Positions 34,151 to 46,463 of a stretch of 64,000 nucleotides of DNA are shown in pieces (the stretch's first letter is position 1; the number at the start of each line of letters is the position of its first letter). This DNA comes from Lycium barbarum. Lineage: Eukaryota > Streptophyta > Magnoliopsida > Solanales > Solanaceae. A program made the position numbers and the translations under genes. Where the stretch lies: positions 96,778,062 to 96,842,061 of the forward strand of contig NC_083338.1 of assembly GCF_019175385.1 (NCBI RefSeq), written 5' to 3'. The notes beneath the pieces were generated by a model. That model ran no database searches, was not told the origin of the DNA, and worked only from the letters and a program-made list of their open reading frames with translations.

Positions 34151-35576
34151 TCCCCCTGATTACCGTTCCCACCCCTGCCAGGTTGCTTTCCGCCTCTACC
34201 TGCCTGAGAGCCACCTCGGTTAGGCTGGGCACCACCCCTACCCGTGGTGTGGCCGCCCGCTCTGCAGGTGCGCGATCCTTACCCCATAGATCTAGTGTAT
34301 ATGGAGCTCGGGGAGCCTGATACTGAGTCCCCTGCCCACTCTGTCTAAGTCTGGGGCAGTATCTCTTAATATGCCCTATTTCACCACACTAAATGCAAGC
34401 ACGGTCCAGCGTAGGCCACTGAACAGATGCCAATGAAGCAGTGTAGCCCCCATGCTGACCAGAAGCCTGGTAATTTGCCCCCGATGGGCCCCCAGCTGAC
34501 ACCTGCGTCGCTGACTGAACCGGACGCCCTGAATAAACCTGTGAACTCTGACCCTTTGAGAAAGAGTTGCTGAACATCCCACCTTTACGGGCCTTTGTCT
34601 CTACATGCTTCGCCTGGCACTCTTGCCTAATACTCTCAACAGTATGGACGTGCTCCACTACCTCCTGAAACGAAGCCCCAGTGGCTACAAGCTGAAGAAC
34701 CGATAACTGAAGCCTAGTGTTCAACCCCTTCACAAATCGTCATATCCTCTTCCCCTCAGTGGGCAGCAACTGAATAGCATATCGGGATAGGGAGTGGAAA
34801 CGGGACTCATACAGAGCAACCGACGAGTTCCCCTGATCAATAGTAACAAACTCATCCTTCCTTTGGTCCCTCAAAGTACGCAGGACGTACTTGTCCAAAA
34901 ACACAGAGTAAAACTGGACCCAAGTCAACGGAGGAGACCCAGCTGGCCTACACTCCACATAAGCCCTCCACCAAAGCTTGGCATTACTCAAGAACTAGAA
35001 CGTTACAAACTCTACCCCGTACTTATCCACGACCCTCATTTTATGGAGCCGCTCAAGACAGTCGATGATGAACAAATATGCGTCCTCCGATTCAGTACCA
35101 TAAAACACAGGAGGCTTCATTTTTGTGAACCTCCAAAACAGATAATGTTCCTCACCAGTCATCACTGGCCCTACAACAGGCCTCGGGAAGGCCTCAAAAC
35201 CCGGAACCTCATCCAAGCGAGGCGCCACCGCTGCCGCGTGCTGGACCCCCAAAGCCTGTGCTCTGTCTAGATCTGAAGCCGCTACCCTTGCGCCCCTACC
35301 CGCTGGCCCCACTTGTATAGCTCCGGTCTGTGCTAACCCACACAACAGATTCAACACTTGTGCCATCGCGTTTGGTACACCTTGGGCTGCTGCAGCTCCT
35401 AGTCGAACTTGTACAGCTGATGGCTAGGCTGGTGTGGCAACTCCCGCTGCCTCGTTAGGGACCACCAGAGGCACGGGGTCAACCCCTGGGATGCTACCCC
35501 CAGCTGGGGCCGCCCCTCTGCCAGCTCCTCTGCCTCCGCCTCTTCCTCTAGCTGTTGCCGCGCGTGTTCTCGCCAT
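34151..35576 (-). pseudogene. Element C gag
   Basis: Capsid gene of the chromovirus, start codon at 35574-35576. It opens with an Arg/Gly-rich MARTRAATARGRGGGRG, then a Pro/Ala/Val linker and the capsid fold (FTKMKPPVFYGTESEDAYLF; WVQFYSVFLDKYVL; VALYESRFHSLSRYA; VEHVHTVESIRQEC). A Gly/Ser/Gln-rich basic region and a CCHC zinc knuckle with spacing C-x2-C-x4-H-x4-C follow (about 34393-34352, CGEIGHIKRYCP). Stops appear in the knuckle, after FVTF and after EGKRI, at places where the family has Gln, Gln and Arg, and another lies near 35425. It is preceded by a 5' leader containing a 16-bp perfect palindrome (35621-35636). Confidence 0.87.
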
Positions 35577-35596
35577 CTGCGAGAGAATGAAGGATA

Positions 35597-35640
35597 GTCA
35601 GATACCAATTTGAATAAGCAGATACCAATTGGTATCAAAT
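35597..35640. repeat. CAGATACCAATT repeats and 16-bp palindrome in element C leader
   Basis: Two copies of CAGATACCAATT (35599-35610, 35619-35630). The second extends into the perfect palindrome GATACCAATTGGTATC (35621-35636). The same word recurs, decayed, at the 3' LTR junction (18593-18607), and in F at 49485-49524 and 46463-46479. Confidence 0.7.
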
Positions 35641-35773
35641 AGCACGAAAGAAGAAAGGAAAGAGAGTTTTCCTAGTGTCTGGTAGCCTCTCAAAGATAAG
35701 TACAGACGTCTTCGTACCGATCTACAAGACTCTGCTAGACATGTCCTGGTACAATGAGATCAACGAACCCAAA

Positions 35774-35785
35774 GCTCTGATACCA
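35774..35785 (-). other. Element C primer-binding site
   Basis: The minus strand reads TGGTATCAGAGC, an exact complement of the plant initiator tRNA-Met 3' end. It lies four bases inside the 5' LTR. Confidence 0.9.
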
Positions 35786-35789
35786 ACTT

Positions 35790-37984
35790 TCTCACGACCC
35801 AACCCACCATGACTGGCACCCAACTAAATCCTAGTGGACGAACCAATACACAAGATCTCTATTCATTCAAGTCTGATTTTATATTAAACAAGTCAAACTA
35901 TTATACTCATTCACCCATCAAATAAACTAGGTAAGTCATGCCATAAAATACTAAAACAAGTGCTGAAGTCTAACTATTACAAATTCCCCAAAATCCGAAA
36001 GTCATCGTATGGGAATCTAAGCCAAAACACGTCTAAGAACTGATATCTATCTAATAAATATCCATAATGTCCAGAATAAGAAAAGACATCATAAGTAGAA
36101 GATATTCGAGCGGCCTGGCATGAGAAGGAGCTCACCCCAAAATCTGTCAACAAGTATCCTCCACGCTAGATGTAAGGACGAGTAGCGGTCTCTATATCAA
36201 AATTCGAACTCAAAGAATGCAGCAAGGTAGTAAGTACAAATACTATGTACCGGTGAGCATCATAGGCCGACTAAGATTAGTATCATGCATATCATATGAA
36301 ATCACTAAAATAAACAAGCCAGTCAATCATACACAAATATCAATTTATCACAACAAATCAGCCACAGACAAACACAACAGATCACCGAATTTCTAAGAAT
36401 CACAAACACGTTAACTACAACGGAGATAAAAGTACACTATACCCCCACTCCCTGTACATACATGCTATCTGATGTCATAGCTCAGTAGTCATGACTTGCA
36501 GGGGACCCATGGTTAACACTCCTCGAACCCGAGCACAATCTCCGCTCCGGAATGAACTTCGGACTCAGGATATAACAATAAACCTCATTTCCAAAACTAA
36601 CGTCATACCACGAGCCCATAATCTAGGCCACATATGTGCCTTGTCATACCTTTTATAGAATAGTGTTTCTTACCTTCTCAATATCCATATTCACCTCATC
36701 ATTTCATGTCACAATACCCTCGAGAAGACTATATTAACTTCTCCTCACAATACAATTACTGCAGATTAAATCACACAGGAATAATGGCATGAAGCCTACA
36801 GAATATGCAATCACAACACATAGGACCTCAACCATACAATATCATGTAATGAATACTAGACATGCTTTCTCCTAATGAAATCACAAACATACATTCAACT
36901 AACCAAAGTCTAACTCAAGTAAACCGTAACCTACCTCAAAGCAGAGCTGGAACAATACAAGTCACTCTGCTACAACCTTTCCTTTCCTCAAAGCCTCAGA
37001 ACGCTCAAAATCCAGAAATAGAAGGCTCAATGAGTCATAATACTCAATCACAAATTCCAACGCAAAAATACCCTTCCCTTACCCCATTCCAAGGGGTGGA
37101 TGATTTTCTAGGTGATAAAAACCTATCTAGACCCTTAGTAATCATTACTCATCACTTTCTAACAAAATTCTATCAATATTCCCATTACAAGCAGTTTCCA
37201 TGGCAAGACACCATTTTTATAGAACCCTAGGTCTCCAATCACTTAGTTTATGTCTCTAAATGTTCAATTTATGAAATTAGCAACGAACCAATGCATTTAG
37301 ATGATAACTAAGCGATAATAACCATAACCCATCAAGTTTAGAAGTTTCATTAATATTCTAGGGTTTCTAATTCAATTTCCCCATTAAACACCCTTGGGGA
37401 TGATTACAATAATGAAGGGGAAAGGAATGATAGAATGAAAGCAATGAAACTTATCTCACAAGATTGTCTTGCCCTAGCTTGAAAGTTCTCTCTAAGTGTT
37501 TGTTGGGAAGTGTGTTGGGGTGTTATGAGTGAGAAAATAAAACTAAGGCATTTAAAACCCGGTTACTGCGTCCCGTTGATCGATGCGGCGGTCGCTATGC
37601 TGCTGCAACGGTCCCGTAATAGCGGTCAAGTGACCGCTATAGCGGTTCCCAACTTTCTCGCCTGACCGCTATAGCGGTCGGTTCATCGCTGGTCCAACTT
37701 CCGCCACAGCGGACACCATAGAAATGGTTAGCCGCCGGAAGCGTTTGGGGCACCGCTATAACGGTACCGCCGTAGCGGTAATCCCACCGCTGCAGTGGTC
37801 CAATTTGGGCAGTGAGGTCGGTTTCTATCCAGTTTTTCCCCCTATCACCTGACATTCTATCCAAGGCCTTAAAACATAATACGAAATATGCATACCTACA
37901 AAAAGACGCCCTATGAATCCACCAGCGGCCTCGGAATTCCAAATGGAGTCCTAAATTTCCATAACGATCGGAAGGGTCTTTACA
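35790..37984 (-). mobile_element. Element C 5' LTR
   Basis: 2195 bp. It is uninterrupted and so supplies the empty site for solo LTR G (37130-37145). Its left end has TC in place of TG (35790-35791). The ACCGCTATAGCGGT-type palindrome cluster is at 37560-37800. It ends TTTACA at 37984, followed by the TSD AGTGG. Confidence 0.88.
37560..37800. repeat. GACCGCTATAGCGGTC palindrome cluster in element C 5' LTR
   Basis: Perfect or near-perfect units include TGACCGCTATAGCGGT (about 37631-37646) and GACCGCTATAGCGGTC (about 37664-37679), plus ACCGCTGCAGTGGTCC and GTACCGCCGTAGCGGTA variants. TTTAAA (about 37550-37555) lies on the downstream side for the minus strand. Confidence 0.8.
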
Positions 37985-39169
37985 AGTGGGCTTCGGTAGG
38001 CCCACTACCCTAAACCTTTCTTCCTTATTTTTGCAAGTCGTATTTATGTATGTACTGTAAATGCTATGTAAATATTAGAACCCGTATGATTGGAACTTAT
38101 TTGATTTAGGCAAAACGATGTGTATATCGTTAATAACGGATTGGAACCTGAACACATTTTCAAAACTTGGACCCAACGAAAGATAAAGAATATCATTCTA
38201 TGAAAAGAATAAAAGGAGAAAAATATTTTTTATTTCCTTGTGTAAAAGCGAAAAACGGAAACACTAGGGTATATATTTTGCGAAAGTTAACTTTTCTTAA
38301 ATTTCTAGAAATTGCCAAACGGTGGGTATTTTTTGAGAAATTCAATTTTCTTAATTTCATAAATTACAAAAGAGGTAATAGAAATTATGACTTCAAAAAG
38401 TGAGATTTATAGAAAAGAATTTTAAAATTAGTTTATGGGACTCAAATGACCTTTTTTTTAAAAAAAAAATCTTGGGGCCCCAAGCTCACTCTAATTGGAA
38501 TAAACAAAGGGAATTTCATTTGAATTTTAGATTTGAGGAAATGATTCAAGAAGGGGTGTATCTAGACCTTGATTTTGAGGAAAGATGGCTTTGGTTAGAA
38601 TATGGTTGACCCAATTGAGCTGAAAAGTGGATAATATAATAAGCAAAAGTCTCTTTATATAAAATAAAAACTTATAAGGATTAAATCATGACATTGGACC
38701 AAACTAGTAGAAACTCTACCTAAGAGAAGTCTTGAGTGGGGTTTGGTCCGAAAATGAAGTGAACATAAACCCTTATAAATATTTTTCTTTTCAAAAAGAA
38801 AATCAACCCTTTTTTCTTTAAAGAATATTTTGCCAAAAAATGGAGATTGATGATAAGCATGACAATTTTTGCAAGAAAGAAATATTTTTTAGCAAATAAT
38901 TACATTAATCACACATTGAAGCTCGTAGGTCCACCCTATTCTACGGATCCTTAATACTAGGGTGCTTAAAACATTTCCTAGGGGATCATCAGAACTGTTA
39001 TCTCGAACTCTGGTTTAAAGGATTTTTCTCTTATTTTGATATACCCTTTTTACCCGATTTTCCTATTTTCCATTATAAAATTAGGTGGTGACTCTAAAAA
39101 TATAAAATCCGAATAGAATCAACAACTCTTAGTAACTTTTATGCACCCGTGTAAAAGTGAACCGTAACA
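37985..39169 (+). mobile_element. Element D 5' LTR, last 1.2 kb
   Basis: It resumes after the TSD AGTGG with GCTTCGGTAGGC, the same sequence that precedes J in the 3' LTR. The end ACCGTAACA (39169) is two bases before the primer site. Together with 9989-13788 the LTR is about 4980 bp. The stretch 38160-38900 is A/T-rich with short chance ORFs; I see no gene. Confidence 0.8.
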
Positions 39170-39171
39170 GA

Positions 39172-39189
39172 TGGTAACTCTGCTAGGGA
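39172..39189 (+). other. Element D primer-binding site (tRNA-Arg type)
   Basis: TGGTAACTCTGCTAGGGA, close to TGGCGACTCTGCTGGGGA used by Ogre/Tat elements. It is the main reason, with LTR length, for the Ogre assignment. Confidence 0.8.
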
Positions 39190-40903
39190 ATCTTCTAGGT
39201 TCTAACTATCAGGGTTTCTATATAATGTAATATTAATTGTGAATATTTGCTTAATTGTTTACTTTCTTGCAAATTATAAATTGTCATGCATTCATATCAT
39301 CAATTCCTTCACTCTTGGCAAAAAGCATGGTTTCAAAGGAGACACGCGGGATCACGGTCTAGCCTCACCAAAAAACCCGAAACACCTTTTCTTTGGAACA
39401 CGTTGAACGTTAAGTTGGTGTGCGGTCACCCAACGGCCGACAATCACCTCGAGTAGTCCGCTCGGGTCCAAGGTCAATTCGAAAAAATTACTCTTGCATA
39501 AGCCTAGAATTAGAGCTAAGCCAAATCCAAAGTTGAACTAGATGGGTTTTAGATATTTGAGACGTATCTAAAATCCATTAAGGAGACTACCTTGTGTCAA
39601 GACGGTTTATAGCCCGAAGATACCGCATCCAACTATGTGAAAAATTGGAGGCTGTACCTGCAGTTATACAAACCGGTTGTTCTTGGGGTTGGAAATTTTT
39701 CCTTTACTTTTTATACTTTACCCGAGAGGAGCTCGAAAAGTTAGAGAGATGATGAAGGACCCCCATGGTGGCTTAGTTTAGGATTTGTACCCTTGTGTGG
39801 GACTTCCATTTTGTATACCCCGTTCCCTTACTATGTATCCTCATTCAACATATTCATTAGTTTGTATAAATCTTGGGGAAAATGAAACGGCTTAACGACA
39901 TCTACATCCTTCAAATCGAATAGGCTTACCTTTGGCTTAAAAATGTCAAATGCATGATTAGGACGCGATATATTATTTATGATATGTGTTTTATGCCTAT
40001 TTGATTTATTTGCTTAAATAAATCTATTTTTCCTTAAATATGGACGGTCCATTATTTGGTTCCGATGTCTTATAGTGTCATTAAGCACACAAAACCTCAA
40101 ACCTAAATTTCTCAAAGTCCACTTAAAATCACCCGAGCTCTAAAAACCTTACATAATAGACCAAATGTACTGAATATTCCAAAAAACTCATCTAGTCATC
40201 ATCCAATTATCGTTGACCACGTCATTCCTAAAACTCACCTTGCTACATCCCAATGGTTGCCAGATAGCACCCCGAGCCCCCAAAACCTTACATAAAGGTC
40301 CAAATATTCCAAGTTTTCCAGAAAATCCATCCAGTCATCCCCAATTATCATTGACTACGTTGTTCCTAAAATTCTCTTTTCCCTCCTGATAAATTGCCTA
40401 GGTTGTACCCATCGTCGATTTATTTTAGTGACACTCAATTAGTTTAGAGTCAATCACAACTCGTAATTTTTTTTACTTCAAAAAAGCTTTCCAAATACGC
40501 ATCCATGAGCGAGTATGAACACCTGAACCTATAATTTTTTTTTCACTGGAGTCTCAATGTCGGTAAAATGGTCAAAATCCTGTCCATACAGTTAATTGTT
40601 TAGGTCATCCTTTAAGGTCTCCCATTTCAATCAAATTTTTTACTGTTAGGAGCTGGGTTTATCCTGGGTGCACCTGAAGTGTAGCGGCTATGAGTTCCCA
40701 TGTCATAAAAAAAATGTGTTAAGCAAAACAAATGTTACTTGCTTTATTTTATTATGACCGATGGACTAATACTGTTACCTTTTGAGTTTTTCTTCTTTCT
40801 TAGGGAAGGCTGATTTGTGTTGGCTATCAAAATGGTCCACTTTACAAGATAAAAGGTAGCCACGACATCCTTTTCAAGCCAGATCAACCACAAACGGAAA
40901 AGA
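39190..40903 (+). other. Element D leader region
   Basis: About 1.7 kb between primer site and gag. Ogre elements often have an additional ORF1 here, but I see no long frame. It contains a degenerate duplication of about 110 bp at a spacing near 138 bp (about 40130-40240 and 40268-40378, both with CCTTACATAA, AATTATCRTTGACYACG and TTCCTAAAA). Confidence 0.5.
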
Positions 40904-42232
40904 ATGACTGGTACTACAAGAGACGATCTCAGAATGACAGGAATTGCAAAATCACTTAGTCAGGGAGAAAGGGACTTCATGAAGATGTCATTGTCCTTTT
41001 GTTTAAGAAAATCAACGACCTCCAAGAGAAGGTGAAACATAACGAAACGTCTACTGCGATGAACTTTCCTCCCGTTAACTTATGGAAACCTCCTCCTCAT
41101 TTTCCACTTTTGACTTTGCCAATATCCAACCCTTCCCTCGCCTATGCTGCTGAGACAAACATCTCTACTACAAATCCCACCATTGACTTAACTATGTCAA
41201 ATCCTCCATATGCTGGCACTTCCTACCGAGTACCCGATGCTACCCATCCTTTAAATATCGCACCTCATACCAAACTCCACGACTTACATTAATCCTTTCT
41301 CTTACCCAATGCCAACCTACACCAATCCTGCTACTCATCAAAACCCAGCTATCTACACAAATTTCCTCGCTTCTCAAAACACCAATATTTTTCGAAATAG
41401 CCTCGTACACCCTGAACTAGGCCACTACGAGGAGATGGAAAAGTCCTATAGAGCTAAATAAGACAGGAGCTACAAAAAGATGGAACACAAAGTGGCCGAG
41501 ATGCTTGAACAATCCACAAGAGCCACTCATAAGGCAACTGGTCGAAGATACAACGATCTCTGCATGCATCCAGACTTGGATTTGCCCAAAGGTTTCAAGG
41601 TGCCCAAATTTGAAATGTTCAATGGAACTGGAAACCCTAAGGACCACTTGCGATCTTACTATGATCAACTGATCGGGGTAAAGAAGAACCAAGCTTGGAT
41701 CATGAGGCTATTCAGTCAAAGCTTGACTGGGGAAGCCTTGGAATGGTTCACCACAGAAGATTTGCGCCAACGTGGGAAGACATAGCTGAAAAGACGAGTT
41801 AACTACCGCTTTTATCAGGGTCCAAAATCCCAAGTACTATGACAGGATGTTGTGCATGATGGGCCAAAAATTCTCTGAAATCGTTAAGATGGGAGAAGCT
41901 TTGGAAGACGGTTTCAAATCGGGAAAATCACAAACCGTGCTGCATTACGAATTGCTAGCACTGTGGAAGTATTGAAGGAAAAGGAGGAAGGGGTATCCGT
42001 CATACTTACACCAGCAGCCGAATCCCAAACACAGTTTTATGAAAGGTTGAAAGCAGCGGGTATACTTCACCCAATCAAAGAAAAGTCGGTTAATCCTTTG
42101 AACAAATAGTACAGGGCTGATCAACTATGTGCTTATCATTCGGGAATGTTGGGACACGATACAGAGTGGTGTATTAACCTTAAACGCAATATCCAAGAAT
42201 TAATCGACACCAAGGTGATTTCTCCAAACTGA
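40904..42232 (+). pseudogene. Element D gag (Ogre/Tat type)
   Basis: Broken Gag. A first ATG at 40904 gives MTGTTRDDLR; a frame change leads into a coiled-coil-like LQEKVKHNE and a Pro/Thr/Asn-rich region (to 41290). The conserved capsid part follows at 41480-41785: HPDLDLPKGFKVPKFEMFNG, NPKDHLRSYYDQL and SLTGEALEWFT. After RQRGKT about 60-70 residues expected in the family are missing. The sequence resumes with KYYDRMLCMMGQKFSEIVKM and DGFKSGK (about 41830-41930). The end has a zinc-knuckle-like CAYHSGMLGHDTEWC (42129-42173) and LKRNIQELIDTKVISPN before the stop. No protease or RT follows, so the element would have needed help from an intact Ogre. Confidence 0.8.
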
Positions 42233-42640
42233 TGGCATGGCGTTACACAAGACCACCAACTCAGATGTCATAGAAAATGTCACATTTGAAGTTGTTTGTT
42301 TTTTTTCTCTTGTAATCACACTTTTTGGCTTCTAATCAAACTACATTTGACCTATCTCTTACGGCAGGGATATGTAGAAAACCCATATCGGGTTTAGCCA
42401 TGCTCTTTGCATTAGAAATCCAAATGACATTCCTTGTAATATGATCTACGCAATGACCAATTTTCCCGAGATGCGATACGTAGGCAGTCCATGTAGGACT
42501 CGATCACTTTATCAGAAAAATTTCAACCTTTAGTCTAAACTACGTTCCACCTGATTCCTGTCATTATGGGATACGTAGGCACTCAATGACCTCAGTTGTA
42601 CCAAACAAATAATCCAAGAAACCCCTAGGAAGCCACAGAG
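42233..42640 (+). other. Element D region after gag: pol absent
   Basis: Where Ogre elements have protease, RT, RNase H and integrase (several kb), only about 400 bp of non-coding DNA is found. It includes two copies of a GATACGTAGGCA word (about 42475 and 42571). Such words are typical of the region downstream of pol in this group, so pol seems to have been cleanly lost from an ancestor. Confidence 0.6.
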
Positions 42641-43378
42641 ATGAGACTTCGAAAAGAGCTTGGAATTGGCACAAGAGCTTACCACACATACCCAATTGGG
42701 CAGAATTTTTGAGACGATCTCAAAAATTCCTTCAAACAAATCCAGCCCGAGAGTTAGCGGGTCCAAAAGCCTCAAACTAGGGCAGAAATTTTTAGAAGAT
42801 CTCAAAAATTCTTCCCTCGATAGTTTAGCATAAGAGTTAACCGATCCAACACCTTAAACTGGGGCAGAACTTTTGAGAGGGTCTCAAAAATTCCAAAAAA
42901 ATTCAGAATTGGCACGAGAGTTTGCTAACACAACTTCAACTGGGGCAAAATTTTTGAGAAAGATCTCATAAATTCCTTCACAAGACTCGGCATGAGAGTC
43001 GCCGACACATTTTAAACTGGGGTAGAGTTTTTAAGAGGGTCTCAAAAATTCCAATTTGAGGTTTGGCAAAAAGGTCGTCGACACTACTTAAAATTGGGAT
43101 ATAATTTTCGAGAGGTCTAAAAAATTCTTTAACAAGACTCGGCGCGAGAGTTCGTCAATACATCCGAACTTAGGAAAAGAATTGTTGAAGAGATCTCAAA
43201 ATTTCCAAATTCAAATTTGGCGTGATAGTTCGCCAATACATTCTCAATTGGAGAAGAATTTTTGAGAGGATCTCAAAATTTCCATCACAAGACTGGACCC
43301 AAAAAATTCCTCGATGCATTCAAAACTGGGGCAAAATTTTTGAGAAGATCTCAAAAATTCTGCAAGTGACATACCCCT
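42640..43378 (+). repeat. Ogre 3' array 1: about 80-bp monomer
   Basis: About nine diverged copies of a unit built around CTGGGGCARAATTTTTGAGA, AGATCTCAAAAATTCC and GACTCGGCRYGAGAGTTCGC, with period about 70-80 bp. F interrupts the array at 43378 and it continues at 52007 for two more copies (to about 52190). Confidence 0.85.
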
Positions 43379-46300
43379 TGTCACGACTCAACCACCATGA
43401 TTGGCACATACACTAACTCCAAGTGGGCGAACCAATACGCCTAACCATCTATTCATTCAAGTCCATTTTTATTTAACCAATTCATAACAAGTTAAACACA
43501 AGATAAATCAAGAGTAGTCATGACATAAAATAATAATGTAAATGCGGAAGTCCGAACTATCACAATCCCAAAATTCGAAAGTCACCGTACAAGGACTCTA
43601 ATCCAAAACATGTCTAAGGGGTTCATACTGTCTAAAAGAAATAAACATCAATGTCTGGAATGGAATAAACATTAGATAAAGAAGATCTTCAGGTATCCTG
43701 GCATGGATAGAAGCTCACCCTGAATCTGTCAACAAATGGCCTCAACGCTAAATGTGAGGTCGGGTAGCACTCTCTGGATCACAATCTGCACTCCAAGGAA
43801 TGCAGCAATATAGTATTAGTACAAACACTATGTACCGATAGATATCATAGGCCGACTAAGATTAGTATCATGCATGAATCATAAAATCAATAAAATAGAC
43901 AAACCAGTCAACAACACATAATCAATAGCCGAAAAACAAGTCAATCAATGATATTAACAATCAAGTCACCCAATGATATCAAAAATCAAGTTAATGGAAG
44001 CAACAACGGAAATAAGTCTCCCAAAAACATTCTCACTACTCAGTCACTAATCCCTCGTGCACATACATGCTAATTAGTGTCATTGCCTAATATTCATAAC
44101 TTGCAGGGGACCCATAGTGTCCATGTGCCACTCGTTTCGGAACGAACCTCGGACCATGAGCTCACAACTAGGCCACATCCTCACTCCCAGTCAAATGTGC
44201 CTGTTCATATATATAGGTCACATCCTCACCACCGGTCAAATGGGCCTTTTCAATTCTGTACATATTTATTGTCACATCGCTTTCAATAATCGATCTATCA
44301 CTTGTACCTATATTTCACTAAGAAGATCATATTAACTTCTCACCACAATTATCATCAACTTGTAGGTCACAACATATCGAATAGTGGCACTAGGCCTACA
44401 TAATCACTCAATCAATAGCATACAGGAATTTCATCACACACATTATGCCTGAAGACTAGACATGCTTTCTCCTTTAAATTTCACAACACATACAATCAAC
44501 TAATCAAAGTCTAACTCAAGTACACCGTAACCTACCTTAACTGCAGATCCGGGACAATGCGAATCACTTCGCTATAGCCTTTCCCTTCAGTAAAGCCTCG
44601 GAACGCTCAAAGTCGAGCAATTAATATGCTAAATGAGTCATAAACACTCTGGTCAAAAATATCAATACAATCAACACCCTTCCACCTTACCCCTTTCTAA
44701 TGGGTGAATAATTACTAGGCGTAAATCATCCTAACATTGGCCTTAGCAGTCACAAACTGTCAATTCATAAGGTTATTTAATCAAGTTATCTCTTACCAGC
44801 AGTTTCTATGGTCAAATTACCATTTTTATGGAACCTAAGTCTCAATTCACTTAGTTCATGTATCTAATGGTTCAATTCTTGATTAGAAAGTGATAACCCA
44901 AGCCTTTAGATGATAATCCCATAACAACAATCATAACCCACCAACTATTGAAAGTCTATTTAGTTCTAGGGTTACTATTCCCAATTCACCATTGGAGACC
45001 CATTAGAAGGATGATAATGTTTGAGATGAACGTGTAATGAAGGAAGGAATGGTTGAGACATACCTCTCAAGAATATTCTTGCCCTAGCTTAGAATTTTGC
45101 CCTAGGCGCTCCTTGGAAACTGTTTTGGAGTTTTATGAATAAAGAATTCAAACTAAATGTTTTAAAATCGAGATTCTATCCCCGTCGACCGCTGCAGCGG
45201 TCCGGCTAAAATGGGCAGTTGCAGATAAGGCTGTTCAAAATCGAATCGCTACCGATAACCCAACCGTAAAATTGACTTATTGGTATTGGGTTATCGAATT
45301 AGCGGTTGGAGAATGGATTAAATTTTTATAGTTAACGACTTATCGGTGCGGGGGTGGATTACTCAATTTTCTTATTGGGTAAACCGTTAACCCATTAAGA
45401 ATTTGTCATATTTATATTCTTACCCCTAATATATAAAATCGGTATTGTGAAATTGTAAAACTAAAGCTGAAGCCTCAACCTAAAATATTTATCTCTGTTT
45501 CTGTTAAATGTGAAAGCTGGTTGTTTTCTATCAATTAGTTCATTCCCTGTTTCTTGTTAGCATATATTGTAGTTTGCTAATTTTCTTGGAAAAATATTGC
45601 TACTTGCTACGTTATTGTTACTAATATTGAATCCAAAATTTCAATCTTCTTGGTTATATTCCTATCCATTTTTTTGGGGGATATATCAGTATCTTCTTTT
45701 ATAACCCGGACAGTGTAAAATAAGGTGAAACTATTACATTTTGAGTCACTTTAAAGGCAGATAATTTCCTTGACTACATGTGATTTTATCATTCATTTTT
45801 CTCTTAGATTTAACCGATACACCGCCCGATAACCGTCCGATAATTGCTAACCCGATATCGAACCAACTGATATCTTATAGGTTGGCTAGCGAATTAGTAC
45901 TTTTAAAAGCCGACAACCATTAAGCCGAACCGTTAAGCGTAATTATCCATCCGATCCGTCCGATAAGTAGCCCTGGTTGCAGACCTCACTAAAGCCTTCC
46001 CTCCGTTGTGGCGAGCCTGTTCCTGCTATAGCGCAAGTGCTACAGCGGTCCAGTGTCCACCATAGCGGACACCCATATTTTCTATTGACCGTGGCGGCGA
46101 GAGACCGACCGTAGCGATACATATGCCACCGCAGTGGTACCACTGAGCTAGTAAGCTAGCTAGTTTCCGCAGTTTTTAACTCTACCACCCAATACTTCAT
46201 ATGAGGCCTCACAAACAAAACATGCAAATTAATGTAAAAACACCATGCGGACTCACCCGTGGCCTTGGAATTCCCAACTGAGGTTTAATTTCCTACGTCA

Positions 46301-46463
46301 CCCTTAATGGACTCAACAAAACCAAATAATAGTCACAAATAAGCTAATTTTTCAATTCTTAGACTTCTATATTTGCGTTTCTATTAGCTCATTCTACCCT
46401 TAGAAATGTTCTATTTGGTAAGGCGCTCCTAGATTTTCCGTAACGACCGGGAGGGTCGTTACA
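43379..46463 (-). mobile_element. Element F 3' LTR (with hAT insertion)
   Basis: The parts outside 45226-45983 align collinearly with 49675-52001. Its ACCGCTGCAGCGGT-type dyads are split: 45186-45205 lies left of the hAT element and 45990-46145 right of it. Confidence 0.9.
45226..45975. mobile_element. Non-autonomous hAT-superfamily DNA transposon (750 bp)
   Basis: It is flanked by a perfect 8-bp duplication GTTGCAGA (45218-45225, 45976-45983). Short terminal inverted repeats read TAAGGCTGTTCA at the left and CAGGGCTACTTA on the opposite strand at the right. Subterminal regions are full of GATAACC/GGTTATC words, as in hAT elements, which use such repeats for transposase binding. There is no transposase ORF. 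The right LTR of F gives the empty site, and the LTR length difference equals element plus duplication exactly. Confidence 0.88.

Larger units (their letters stand above)
13789..37984 (-). mobile_element. Element C: chromodomain Gypsy (Tekay/Del type), interrupted by G and H
   Basis: A minus-strand element inserted in the 5' LTR of D. The TSD AGTGG is present at 13784-13788 and 37985-37989. The sister LTR of D (58296-58319) reads straight through as TTGTGGGCTTCGGTAGGC, an empty site. LTRs are 2192 bp (left, without G) and 2195 bp (right). Order on the minus strand: 5' LTR (35790-37984), primer site, gag, protease, RT (split by H), RNase H, integrase, chromodomain, 3' LTR. With H, G and their TSD copies removed it is about 9.6 kb, a normal length for the family. 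Many stops and frameshifts make it inactive. Confidence 0.9.

Noticed and set aside
38167..38609. Two adjoining frames in the end of the Ogre 5' LTR that could suggest a small gene
   Set aside because: Lys/Phe/Asn-rich from A/T-rich DNA, no domain, inside an LTR; the sister LTR copy is not available for comparison.
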